Shown piece by piece: positions 8,060 through 14,766 of a stretch of DNA of 18,825 nt; within the stretch, counting starts at the first letter, position 1; each line of letters opens with the position of its first letter. The notes beneath the pieces were generated by a model. That model did no database searches. It was not told the origin of the DNA and saw nothing but the letters and a program-made list of their open reading frames with translations. Origin of the DNA: CAYPXN01 sp964470915 (GTDB lineage: Bacteria > UBA10199 > JADFYH01); assembly GCA_964470915.1 (NCBI GenBank), contig CAYYEM010000033.1:1-18825 (forward strand), in the 5' to 3' direction. Position numbers and translations under genes: made by a program.

Positions 8060-8958
8060 CTCGAGAAAAAGAAGAAATAATGCCTGTTTTAGATAAAGTT
8101 AAATCGAAAGATTTAGTCACAAGCGATCCACTTGCACGATACATGCAGCAGGTGTCTAAGTATCCTATTTTGAGCGATGAAGAAGAAAAAAAACTAGTCG
8201 AACAAGTGATACAACACCAAGATGTTGAAGCTGCTAAAAAACTGGTGACTAGTCATTTGCGACTCGTAGTGAAAATTGCCATGGAATATCGAAGCGCTTA
8301 CCACAATGTGCTTGATTTAATACAGGAAGGAAATGTTGGTTTATTGCGTGCAGTTAAAAACTTTGATCCTAGTAAGGGAGCTCGTTTAGGATATTATGCA
8401 ACCTGGTGGATTCGGTCTTATATTTTAAAATATATTCTCGATAATTTTCGACTTATTAAAATTGGCACTACTCAAGCTCAAAGAAAACTTTTCTATAATT
8501 TAATGAAAGAAAAAGAAAAGATGGAGCACTTGGGTTTTGTCCCTGAAAACAAGCTGATTGCCAATAAATTAGAAGTAACAGAAAAAGAAGTGGCTGAAAT
8601 GGATCAACGATTGTCTCATCCTGAACTCTCGATGAATGTACCAGTGGGAGGAGAAGAGGGGGGAGCTCACCATATTGACTTTTTGCAAGACCCCACACAG
8701 CCAGTAGATGAAAAATTGTCTCATCAGGAATTGAAAGATGTTTTGTTTGAACATCTAGAAGGTTTTTCAAAAACTCTCAACAAACGTGAAATGAATATTT
8801 TTAAAGGACGTCTTCTTTCTGAAATGCCGGCAACTTTACAAGAAATTGCAGATGAATATGGCATTACTCGAGAACGAGTTCGTCAAATTGAAGAACGTAT
8901 CAAAGAAAAGTTAAAAATATATTTTGAAGAGCATGGCGTGAATCCTGAAAGTATTTAA
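8056..8958 (+). CDS. rpoH: RNA polymerase sigma factor, RpoH/sigma-32 type
   Basis: Group 3 sigma factor for heat-shock promoters. Region 2 includes LVTSHLRLVVKIA (63–75) and the 2.2 core VLDLIQEGNVGLLRAVKNFDP-like stretch (85–105), followed by YATWWIR (114–120). TQAQRKLFYNL (139–149) closely matches the RpoH box that distinguishes sigma-32 from RpoD and RpoS. Region 4.2 is a helix-turn-helix, LQEIADEYGITRERVRQIEE (261–280). The 300 residues fit RpoH. ATG 8056 has AAAGG about five bases upstream, and its first bases overlap the tsaE stop. An ATG at 8080 would remove eight residues. Clustering with ftsH is suggestive, since FtsH is the sigma-32 protease in E. coli. The region 2.1 stretch that sets turnover there (VEAAKKLV here) is similar. 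Confidence 0.9.
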   Translation: MTREKEEIMPVLDKVKSKDLVTSDPLARYMQQVSKYPILSDEEEKKLVEQVIQHQDVEAAKKLVTSHLRLVVKIAMEYRSAYHNVLDLIQEGNVGLLRAVKNFDPSKGARLGYYATWWIRSYILKYILDNFRLIKIGTTQAQRKLFYNLMKEKEKMEHLGFVPENKLIANKLEVTEKEVAEMDQRLSHPELSMNVPVGGEEGGAHHIDFLQDPTQPVDEKLSHQELKDVLFEHLEGFSKTLNKREMNIFKGRLLSEMPATLQEIADEYGITRERVRQIEERIKEKLKIYFEEHGVNPESI

Positions 8959-8961
8959 TTT

Positions 8962-9522
8962 ATGCTGAAAAAAATTCTTTATTCAGCCTTGGTTGGTTTG
9001 TTGGTCATTACACCTCTGACTTGGTTGCAAGTTTATTTTTCAATTTGTGAATACCACCGTCCTGATTTTTGGGGCCTTGCGTGGTGGGCTCCTGCTTCTT
9101 ATGCTTTTGTATTTGTATTAATGACTTTAACTTTTCCGCCTCTCGAAAGAATTTTGACGGCGACCTTTGCTTTTAGTCCCTGGACCTTGTTGTTGGAGTT
9201 TGTTGCTGTCTTAGCCGCTTTTTTAGGACCTATATTTACCAAAGAGTATCCTTATCTCATGGTTTTTGTTCTCTCAATTTATGTTTTATTTCGCTTAGGT
9301 TTTTTTCATGCCAAGTGGGATTGGCTCTTTTTTCTGTTAGGAGCTACAGTGGGTCCTACATTACAGATTTTTCTCATTAGTTTTGATTTATATCATTTTA
9401 CCGATCCAGACTTTCTGGGAATTCCTTATTGGTTGCCCTTACTTTGTGGTATTGTTGCAATGGCGGGGAGGAGAGTGGCAGATGTGATTGAAGGGCAGAA
9501 TGCAAAGTTGGAAGGAATATGA
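8962..9522 (+). CDS. INSIG-like six-helix membrane protein
   Basis: A 186-residue polytopic membrane protein with about six hydrophobic segments: roughly 4–26, 41–60, 66–92, 96–114, 119–142 and 154–170. Two stretches resemble the vertebrate INSIG proteins as I remember them. LAWWAPASY...TFPPLE (39–62) aligns with the INSIG-1 AWWVPP...LLYPCID region. YHFTDPDFLGIPYWLP (144–159), followed by GRRVAD, aligns with its YTSPDFLYIRSWLP...GRQL segment. Prokaryotic INSIG homologues are known; one from Mycobacterium vanbaalenii has a structure and binds diacylglycerol. Eukaryotic INSIGs retain SCAP and HMG-CoA reductase in the ER, and the bacterial role is unknown. The two halves also share a PDF-x-G-x-x-x-W-x-P motif. 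It starts three bases after the rpoH stop and ends three bases before copA. The family call rests on remembered sequence only. Confidence 0.62.
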   Translation: MLKKILYSALVGLLVITPLTWLQVYFSICEYHRPDFWGLAWWAPASYAFVFVLMTLTFPPLERILTATFAFSPWTLLLEFVAVLAAFLGPIFTKEYPYLMVFVLSIYVLFRLGFFHAKWDWLFFLLGATVGPTLQIFLISFDLYHFTDPDFLGIPYWLPLLCGIVAMAGRRVADVIEGQNAKLEGI

Positions 9523-9525
9523 TTT

Positions 9526-11781
9526 ATGGAAACTTCCTCATCTGAACAGGTTTTAGGTTTAAGTATCTCAGGAATGCATTGCGCTTCCTGTGCTGCGAAG
9601 ATTGAAAACTCTTTAAAATCTTTGTCAGGCGTAAAAGAAGCTGGGGTGAATTTTGCCACTCGAGAAGGAAGCGTTGTTTTTGATTCGAAAAAAGTAAGTC
9701 CTGATAAAATCATCTCTGAAATTGTAAAGTTAGGCTATGAAGCTAAAACCATAGATGAACAAGAAGATTGGCTTGAGAGTGAAAAGGCAGAACGTAAAAA
9801 AGAACAAAGATTACTTTATCAAAAGCTTTCTTGGTCCGTGTTTGCCACTACGATCATTGTGGTTTTAGGGATGCCAGAAATTTTCCCCTGGGCGCTTAAA
9901 GTTCCACTTTTTACCCGTAACATTATTCAATTTATTCTTTCTACTTTTCTTCAATTTTGGGTGGCTTGGCGTTTTATAAATGCATTAGGTAGGTGGTTTT
10001 TAAAAATGCAGGCCAATATGGATACTTTGATTGGTTTGGGAACTTTGACGGCTTATCTTTATAGTTCTTTTGCTACTTTTTTTCCCCAACTCTTAGGGAC
10101 AGCAACTCATGCTCACGTTTATTTTGAAACTCAAGCTGCTATCATTACTTTTATTTATTTAGGTTTTTATCTTGAAGCTCGCGCAAAAGGGCAAACTAGT
10201 GAAGCGCTGATGAAGCTCGCTTCTTTGCAATCCAGTAAAGCGATTTTGATTCGTAATAATAAAGAAGTGGAAGTGAATAGTTGGGATTTAAGAACCGGTG
10301 ATCATGTGGCTATTTTTCCGGGTCAACGCATTCCTATTGATGGTTTGGTAGTGCGAGGGGGTAGTGGGGTAGATGAATCGGTGATGAGCGGAGAGTCTTT
10401 GCCTGTTGAAAAACAAAAGGGAGATTGGGTTTATGCGGGTACTTTAAATCAAACAGGCTATCTTGAAGTTGAAGTCAAGAAGATGGGGGAAGAAACTGCT
10501 TTATCGCAAATTGTTCATTTAGTGAGATCAGCGATGAGAAGCAAAGCTCCCATTGCTAAACTCGCAGATCAAATAAGTGCGATTTTTGTTCCTATCGTTT
10601 TGGTGATTGCTTTTCTAAGTGCTCTGTTATGGTATTTTTTCTCGACTCAAGACCAAATGTCTCACGCCTTACTGCACTTTGTGGCAGTTCTTATCGTTGC
10701 TTGTCCATGTGCATTGGGTTTGGCAACCCCTACAGCTCTCATTACAGGAATGGGCAGAGGCGCTAGCGTGGGCATTCTTTTTCGTTCAGGAGAAAGTTTG
10801 GAGAAAGTAACTCGTTTGAAAGGTTTTTTGTTTGATAAAACAGGAACTCTCACGGAAGGCTCTCCTAAAATCCACGAAACTGTTTTAGACCCCAGCTCTC
10901 CACTTGATGAAGAAAAAGCGCTGCAAATTGCTGCAAGCATCGAAAAAACTTCAGAACATCGGTTGGCTTTAGCTTTTGTAAATCAGGCAAAATTTCAAAA
11001 AATTCCTTTTTTGAAAGTAGATCAATTTGAATCGGTTCCTGGAAAAGGAGTGAAAGCTCTCGTAGATGGTGATGCTTTTTGGATTGGGCAGGAAAATTTT
11101 ATTCGCTCTGAAAACATAACAATCCCTGACTTTATTCTGGAGCGTTCTTTGCAACTTCAAGAAAAGTGGGCAACGCCAGTTTATCTTGCTTCTGCTAAAA
11201 AAGTCTTAGCACTCTTTGCTGTGCATGACCCCTTACGTAAAGAAAGTTTTGGAATGATTCAACAATTGCAAAGGCATGGTTATGAAGTCGCCATGATTTC
11301 GGGGGATCGTCAAAAGGTAGTTGAAAAAGTTGCCGAAGCTTTAAAAATCAAAACTTATTACGCCGAGGTTTTGCCTGGAGAGAAAGAAAAAATTGTTACT
11401 GAATTTAAAAACAAAGTAGGTGCTGTGGCAATGGTGGGAGATGGTGTAAATGATGCGCCTGCTCTTGCTAGGGCGGATGTAGGAATTGCGTTAGCAAGTG
11501 GCACTGATATCGCACGTGAAGCTTCAGAAGTCACTTTGTTAAAAGGTTCAGTGGGTTTAATCCCATCGATGATTAAACTTGCTAAGCAAACTTATCAAAC
11601 GATTCGGCAGAATTTATTTTTTTCCTTTATCTATAATATTCTTTTAATTCCTTTAGCTGCAGGAGTTTTTCAACCTTTGTTTGGACTTAGCTTAAGCCCT
11701 CTTTGGGCTTCGGTGGCCATGGCAGCTTCTTCGGTAAGTGTGGTACTCAATAGTTTGCGTCTCAAAAGGCTTCGCTTATGA
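9526..11781 (+). CDS. copA: P1B-type copper-translocating ATPase, CopA-like
   Basis: Inner-membrane pump exporting Cu(I) (or Ag(I)) from the cytoplasm. It has one N-terminal heavy-metal-associated domain with GMHCASC (16–22), then eight predicted helices. The actuator domain has VMSGESLPVEK, and the ion-path motif is CPC (393–395). The phosphorylation site is DKTGTLTEG, with D437 as the acceptor. The hinge is GDGVNDAPAL (638–647), and the C terminus shows the CopA-type N...MAASSVSVVLNSLRLK pattern. The 751 residues are typical for a one-HMA CopA. The nucleotide-binding motif normally written SEHPL reads SEHRL here (H478, R479), which is unusual. ATG 9526 has GGAAGGA upstream. It overlaps the next gene by four bases. 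No CopZ or CueR gene is adjacent. Confidence 0.94.
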   Translation: METSSSEQVLGLSISGMHCASCAAKIENSLKSLSGVKEAGVNFATREGSVVFDSKKVSPDKIISEIVKLGYEAKTIDEQEDWLESEKAERKKEQRLLYQKLSWSVFATTIIVVLGMPEIFPWALKVPLFTRNIIQFILSTFLQFWVAWRFINALGRWFLKMQANMDTLIGLGTLTAYLYSSFATFFPQLLGTATHAHVYFETQAAIITFIYLGFYLEARAKGQTSEALMKLASLQSSKAILIRNNKEVEVNSWDLRTGDHVAIFPGQRIPIDGLVVRGGSGVDESVMSGESLPVEKQKGDWVYAGTLNQTGYLEVEVKKMGEETALSQIVHLVRSAMRSKAPIAKLADQISAIFVPIVLVIAFLSALLWYFFSTQDQMSHALLHFVAVLIVACPCALGLATPTALITGMGRGASVGILFRSGESLEKVTRLKGFLFDKTGTLTEGSPKIHETVLDPSSPLDEEKALQIAASIEKTSEHRLALAFVNQAKFQKIPFLKVDQFESVPGKGVKALVDGDAFWIGQENFIRSENITIPDFILERSLQLQEKWATPVYLASAKKVLALFAVHDPLRKESFGMIQQLQRHGYEVAMISGDRQKVVEKVAEALKIKTYYAEVLPGEKEKIVTEFKNKVGAVAMVGDGVNDAPALARADVGIALASGTDIAREASEVTLLKGSVGLIPSMIKLAKQTYQTIRQNLFFSFIYNILLIPLAAGVFQPLFGLSLSPLWASVAMAASSVSVVLNSLRLKRLRL

Positions 11782-12053
11782 TGGATAAACTTGTTGAGAA
11801 TTACAAAGAATCTCATCAGCATCCTTTGAATCATCTTACCCATGCCATTGGGATTCCCATGATAATTGTGAGTTTAATTTTGGTTTTCTTTCATTGGAAA
11901 TGGGCCTTGGGATTGTTTGTTTTAGGATGGATTTTTCAATTTATCGGTCATGCCATTGAAGGAACAAAACCTGCCTTTTTTAAAAATCCCGCTTATCTTA
12001 TTGTAGGACCGATTTGGTGGGTAAAGAAAATTTTTATAAAAGAGAAAACTTAA
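11778..12053 (+). CDS. Short DUF962 / Mpo1-like membrane protein
   Basis: A 91-residue protein with the pattern of the DUF962 family. A short N-terminal helix is followed by HQHPLNHLTHAIGIP (13–27), two hydrophobic segments (about 26–42 and 45–58), then IGHAIEGTKPAFFKNP (56–71) and a final hydrophobic turn. The family includes yeast Mpo1, an Fe(II)-dependent oxygenase that shortens 2-hydroxy fatty acids, with histidines as probable metal ligands. Short bacterial members like this one have no established reaction. The conserved histidines (about H13, H15, H19, H22 and H57) are present. ATG 11778 overlaps the copA stop, and the ATG at 11781 is an equally good start. It is the last gene of the plus-strand run and ends four bases into the convergent transglycosylase gene. 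Confidence 0.78.
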   Translation: MMDKLVENYKESHQHPLNHLTHAIGIPMIIVSLILVFFHWKWALGLFVLGWIFQFIGHAIEGTKPAFFKNPAYLIVGPIWWVKKIFIKEKT

Positions 12054-12814
12054 GCTCTCATCGTGGTGGTGGATTCGATGAAGAGGCCAGAGGCCTTGAA
12101 GTTGGAAGCATAGCCCAAGACACGAGGAACATACTCCTGGGTTTCTTTAAAAGGAGGGATGTTTCGATTGTATTTTTCAACATTACCAGGGCCTGCGTTA
12201 TAGGCGGCAACCGCTAAATTTAAATTTCCATTAAAACGATCCAGCATTTGTCGAATATATTTTGAACCTCCATCAATATTTTGTGCAGGATCATAGGCGT
12301 TTTGTACTCCAAGGTGTGCAGCAGTTCCTGGCATTAATTGCATGAGTCCCATAGCACCACAATGGGAGACTGCTTTGGGGTTTGCACGAGATTCTTGCCA
12401 AATAATACCCGCAATGAGTTCAGGAGGGAGATTGTATTTTTGTGCGGCAGATTTAATATTGGGCATGAATTGAGTCATCTTGGGAGAAAGTTCTGCATTG
12501 GGCAAATCATCATCTGGAATTGTCGTTGTCATAGGTGTTGGAGCAGTATTTTCAAGATTTGATTTTGAAGCAGTATCTAACTTTTCGCTTTTTTCGCTAT
12601 TTGAACTTTTAACAGGTAATTCTTTTTTTGATTTTTCAGAGGCACTAGAGTTGGCAGAGGCAGAACTAGTAGTATTATTACTCTTCGTGTTAGCAGAGGC
12701 AGTTTCAAGCTTTTCAGAGAAATTTTTACTGGCCTCGACCATTTCACGATATTTGATATACTGACTTTTCCATCGGCTTGAATCATCAGATGAAATTTTT
12801 TTATTATCTCCCAT
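12050..12814 (-). CDS. Lytic transglycosylase with SLT domain, no visible signal peptide
   Basis: Residues about 115–235 form a family 1 (Slt-type) lysozyme-like domain. It has IIWQESRANPKAVS with catalytic E141, GAMGLMQLMPGTA (153–165), DPAQNIDGGSKYI (175–187) and AYNAGPG (204–210). Such enzymes cut peptidoglycan between MurNAc and GlcNAc, leaving a 1,6-anhydro end. The first 110 residues are hydrophilic and rich in Ser, Asn, Lys and Glu, with no hydrophobic stretch. An in-frame TAG lies 14 codons upstream with no ATG, GTG or TTG between, so a signal peptide is not hidden by a mis-called start. Export may use a flagellar or other secretion system, or a non-classical route. It is convergent with the DUF962 gene (4-base overlap) and divergent from pgsA. 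TAGAAT about 10–15 bases upstream of the ATG could be a −10 element. Confidence 0.9.
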   Translation of the reverse strand: MGDNKKISSDDSSRWKSQYIKYREMVEASKNFSEKLETASANTKSNNTTSSASANSSASEKSKKELPVKSSNSEKSEKLDTASKSNLENTAPTPMTTTIPDDDLPNAELSPKMTQFMPNIKSAAQKYNLPPELIAGIIWQESRANPKAVSHCGAMGLMQLMPGTAAHLGVQNAYDPAQNIDGGSKYIRQMLDRFNGNLNLAVAAYNAGPGNVEKYNRNIPPFKETQEYVPRVLGYASNFKASGLFIESTTTMRA

Positions 12815-12906
12815 AACTTTCTCTATTCTATCGAACTTTCTTTTTGATTCCTAGCCTGTCTTCACTGAGGCTTGTGTTGCCCCCTACATTGGCAAAGCCC
12901 TTAAGT

Positions 12907-12934
12907 CTTACATGAATCTTATCGTGAGGATAAT
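12907..12934 (+). promoter_or_regulatory. Candidate sigma-70-type promoter with inverted repeat over the −10
   Basis: CTTACA (12907–12912, 4 of 6 to consensus), a 16-base spacer, then GATAAT (12929–12934, 5 of 6). The inverted repeat TTATC–N5–GATAA covers the end of the spacer and the −10, a typical place for a repressor. It would drive pgsA–lipB with a leader of roughly 150 bases. Seen by pattern only. Confidence 0.33.
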
Positions 12935-13046
12935 AGAGTAAAATTGCGTCATATTTTAAGATCTTAGCATCTTTTATTGAGGCGAGAGGTTGCACTAACA
13001 ATTCTTAACATTTTTTAGTATTTTTTTCGAATTTTCTAACTTGAAA

Positions 13047-13075
13047 TTGACCCTTCCGGTTTGCTCCGATAGGAT
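13047..13075 (+). promoter_or_regulatory. Candidate promoter just upstream of pgsA
   Basis: TTGACC (13047–13052, 5 of 6), exactly 17 bases, then TAGGAT (13070–13075, 4 of 6). Transcription would start near 13082, downstream of TTG 13041 and ATG 13074, leaving ATG 13092 as the first usable in-frame start with a leader of about ten bases. This is part of the reason for choosing 13092 for pgsA. Confidence 0.33.
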
Positions 13076-13091
13076 GAACGCGGGTCAGATT

Positions 13092-13685
13092 ATGGGTATT
13101 GCCAATTATATTACTCTATTACGCTTATTATGCATTCCTGCGATTGCTTATTACTATCTCCAGGGTCAATATGCCATTGCCTTGTATTTGCTTATTTTTG
13201 CGGGTTTTTCCGATTTATTAGATGGATTTTTAGCTCGTGCCTTGGAACAACGGACTAAGTTAGGTGCGATTTTAGATCCTTTGGCTGATAAATCCTTGAT
13301 GTTGGTTTGTTTTGCTCTTTTGGTTTATAGCCAACAAATTCCGCTTTGGTTGATGTTACTTGTGATTGGACGTGATTTTTATATTGTTTCAGGAGTTTGG
13401 TTTTTGAAATGGCGTTGTCAAAAGCTTTATATTCGACCTACTTATCTTTCTAAATTAACCACTTTTTTCCAGTTAGGCTTTTTGTTTTTTACTTTTTTGA
13501 AATTGAGTTTTGAGTTTTCTCATTTTTCACAACAACTTACTTGGTCAAATCTGATTCGCAGCTCGCAAAGCGTGATGCTCTATTTGGTAGTCATCATGAC
13601 TTTTGCAAGTGCCCTGCATTATACTATGGTAGCTTGGGCAATTTTTAAGGAAGACCTTAAACAACGGAAGGCCCAGGGTGTCTAA
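13092..13685 (+). CDS. pgsA: CDP-alcohol phosphatidyltransferase, probably phosphatidylglycerophosphate synthase
   Basis: Integral membrane enzyme that transfers a phosphatidyl group from CDP-diacylglycerol to an alcohol, most likely glycerol-3-phosphate in phosphatidylglycerol synthesis. The full family signature is present: D41-x2-D44-G45-x2-A48-R49-x8-G58-x3-D62-x3-D66. It lies after an N terminus of the NYITLLRLL type found in PgsA proteins. Further hydrophobic segments follow at about 70–90, 110–135 and 150–180. The 197 residues from ATG 13092 fit PgsA; starts at 13074 or TTG 13041 would add 6 or 17 residues. Its end overlaps lipB by eight bases. A cardiolipin synthase-like or other CDP-alcohol enzyme of the same fold cannot be excluded. 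Confidence 0.82.
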   Translation: MGIANYITLLRLLCIPAIAYYYLQGQYAIALYLLIFAGFSDLLDGFLARALEQRTKLGAILDPLADKSLMLVCFALLVYSQQIPLWLMLLVIGRDFYIVSGVWFLKWRCQKLYIRPTYLSKLTTFFQLGFLFFTFLKLSFEFSHFSQQLTWSNLIRSSQSVMLYLVVIMTFASALHYTMVAWAIFKEDLKQRKAQGV

Positions 13686-14370
13686 AGAAAAAGCTGTCAT
13701 TTGGCTTTGTGATTTAGGAAACACTTCTTATTCGGAAGCCTTTGAACTTCAAAAAAAACTTCGATCCTTAAGAATCGCTAAAAAAATTCCAGATGTATTT
13801 CTTTTCACCTCTCATCCTCCTGTTTTTACCTTGGGTAAAAGACCTTGCGAGGAAGATTTTTTAAGTTCTCGTGAAAAAATTAAAAAAGCAGGGATAGAAA
13901 TTATCCAAAGTAATCGGGGGGGTAAGATTACCTACCATGGACCGGGTCAGATCGTGGGTTATTTTATTTTTGATATTCGATCTTTCAAGTTAAGCATTCC
14001 AGAATTTGTTGAAAAAATTGAAATGGTTTTGATTCAAACGCTTGCGGGTTTAGGTTTAAAGGCTCATCAGGATCCTGAATATCCTGGCGTGTGGGTGGGA
14101 AAGAAAAAAATTGCTGCTCTTGGATTGCATTTTGATCGCGGAGTTTCAATGCATGGCTTTGCCCTAAACGTAGATGCAAACTTGGAACATTATCGGCACA
14201 TTGTGCCTTGTGGAATAAGAGGAAGGAGTATCACGAGCCTTTATGAAGAGCAGAGTGTGGAAGAAGTTGAAAGATTAAAACGATTATTGCTTAAAAATAT
14301 GAAGAAATATTTTAAGGCAGCATATAGGTCTAAAAACTTTAAAGAATTGGGCTCTTTAGCGCAACTTTAA
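13678..14370 (+). CDS. lipB: Octanoyltransferase LipB
   Basis: Transfers octanoyl from acyl carrier protein to lipoyl domains of pyruvate and 2-oxoglutarate dehydrogenases and the glycine cleavage H protein; LipA then inserts sulfur. The family motifs are PPVFTLGKR (47–55), RGGKITYHGPGQIVGY (80–95), KIAALGLHF (144–152) with catalytic K144, and HIVPCGIRGRSITSL (174–188) with acyl-accepting C178. The 230 residues are typical. The start is GTG 13678, inside the end of pgsA and preceded by AAGG at about 13667–13670. lipA is not in this window. Confidence 0.97.
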   Translation: MSKEKAVIWLCDLGNTSYSEAFELQKKLRSLRIAKKIPDVFLFTSHPPVFTLGKRPCEEDFLSSREKIKKAGIEIIQSNRGGKITYHGPGQIVGYFIFDIRSFKLSIPEFVEKIEMVLIQTLAGLGLKAHQDPEYPGVWVGKKKIAALGLHFDRGVSMHGFALNVDANLEHYRHIVPCGIRGRSITSLYEEQSVEEVERLKRLLLKNMKKYFKAAYRSKNFKELGSLAQL

Positions 14371-14424
14371 GGGGAGGGGTTGCTGATAACAATATTAAGG
14401 GCGCACACCAAATTCGGAATTGTT

Positions 14425-14766
14425 ATGACTTATAAAAAAATGCCCTTTTTTCTATTCATCTTTTCATTCCTTTTAACATTTTCATCTTTAGGATTTGCAG
14501 GCGAAAAAGAAGGGCAGACTGCCATTCCTGCAGCTTATCAAAGTATTCAGTTTGAAATACCAAATAACATTAAAGAAGAAAACGTAGCGCTACATCCATC
14601 GGCTCAGCAGGAATGTTATAATCAATGTTCCGTTCAGCAGAACGATTGTAATTTTTGGGCGGAAAATAATGAGGCATTGCAAAAATGTGATTTTGCAAAA
14701 TCCCAATGTGATGAAGTGTGTAAGAACCTTTCGGTCAATCCACCCCGTGCAGCAGCTTATTATTAA
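14425..14766 (+). CDS. Small exported protein with mirror-symmetric six-cysteine motif
   Basis: I do not recognise the family. From ATG 14425 it has 113 residues. A signal peptide has a basic start (MTYKK), a hydrophobic core to about residue 27 and a likely cut after SLGFA. A polar stretch of about 30 residues follows. Then come six cysteines at 64, 68, 75, 88, 95 and 99, spaced C-x3-C-x6-C-x12-C-x6-C-x3-C. The intervening residues suit helices, and cysteines at i, i+4 and i+11 fall on one helix face. This predicts an antiparallel helical hairpin closed by three stacked disulfides in the periplasm or outside the cell. A TTG at 14380 would extend the frame but would put a polar stretch before the signal peptide. 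Its stop overlaps the convergent thiolase stop. Confidence 0.68.
   Translation: MTYKKMPFFLFIFSFLLTFSSLGFAGEKEGQTAIPAAYQSIQFEIPNNIKEENVALHPSAQQECYNQCSVQQNDCNFWAENNEALQKCDFAKSQCDEVCKNLSVNPPRAAAYY

Larger units (their letters stand above)
12815..13091. other. Divergent intergenic region between transglycosylase and pgsA
   Basis: It holds no convincing gene; the few ATG frames run only a handful of codons. It contains two candidate plus-strand promoters (listed separately), a short inverted repeat TTATC–N5–GATAA (12919–12923 and 12929–12933), the perfect palindrome TAAGATCTTA (12957–12966) and a paired TGACCC/GGGTCA (13048–13053 and 13082–13087). The AT-rich character fits a regulatory region. 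In-frame TTG 13041 and ATG 13074 would extend pgsA into it, but both lack well-placed Shine-Dalgarno bases. Confidence 0.5.

Noticed and set aside
12480..12764. Plus-strand open frame of 94 codons across the transglycosylase N terminus
   Set aside because: It is antisense to the low-complexity Ser/Lys/Glu region, which makes long stop-free shadows. It has no recognisable motif.
13041..13091. pgsA starting at TTG 13041 or ATG 13074
   Set aside because: The extra residues do not resemble the usual PgsA N terminus, no well-spaced ribosome site is seen, and a good promoter match overlaps this stretch. Still possible.
14410..14423. Near-palindrome around AATTCGGAATT just before the six-cysteine gene
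   Set aside because: It is short, imperfect and AT-rich, and is easily explained by chance.
14380..14424. TTG start for the six-cysteine protein
   Set aside because: It would place 15 polar and basic residues before a clear signal peptide; ATG 14425 gives a standard signal sequence.
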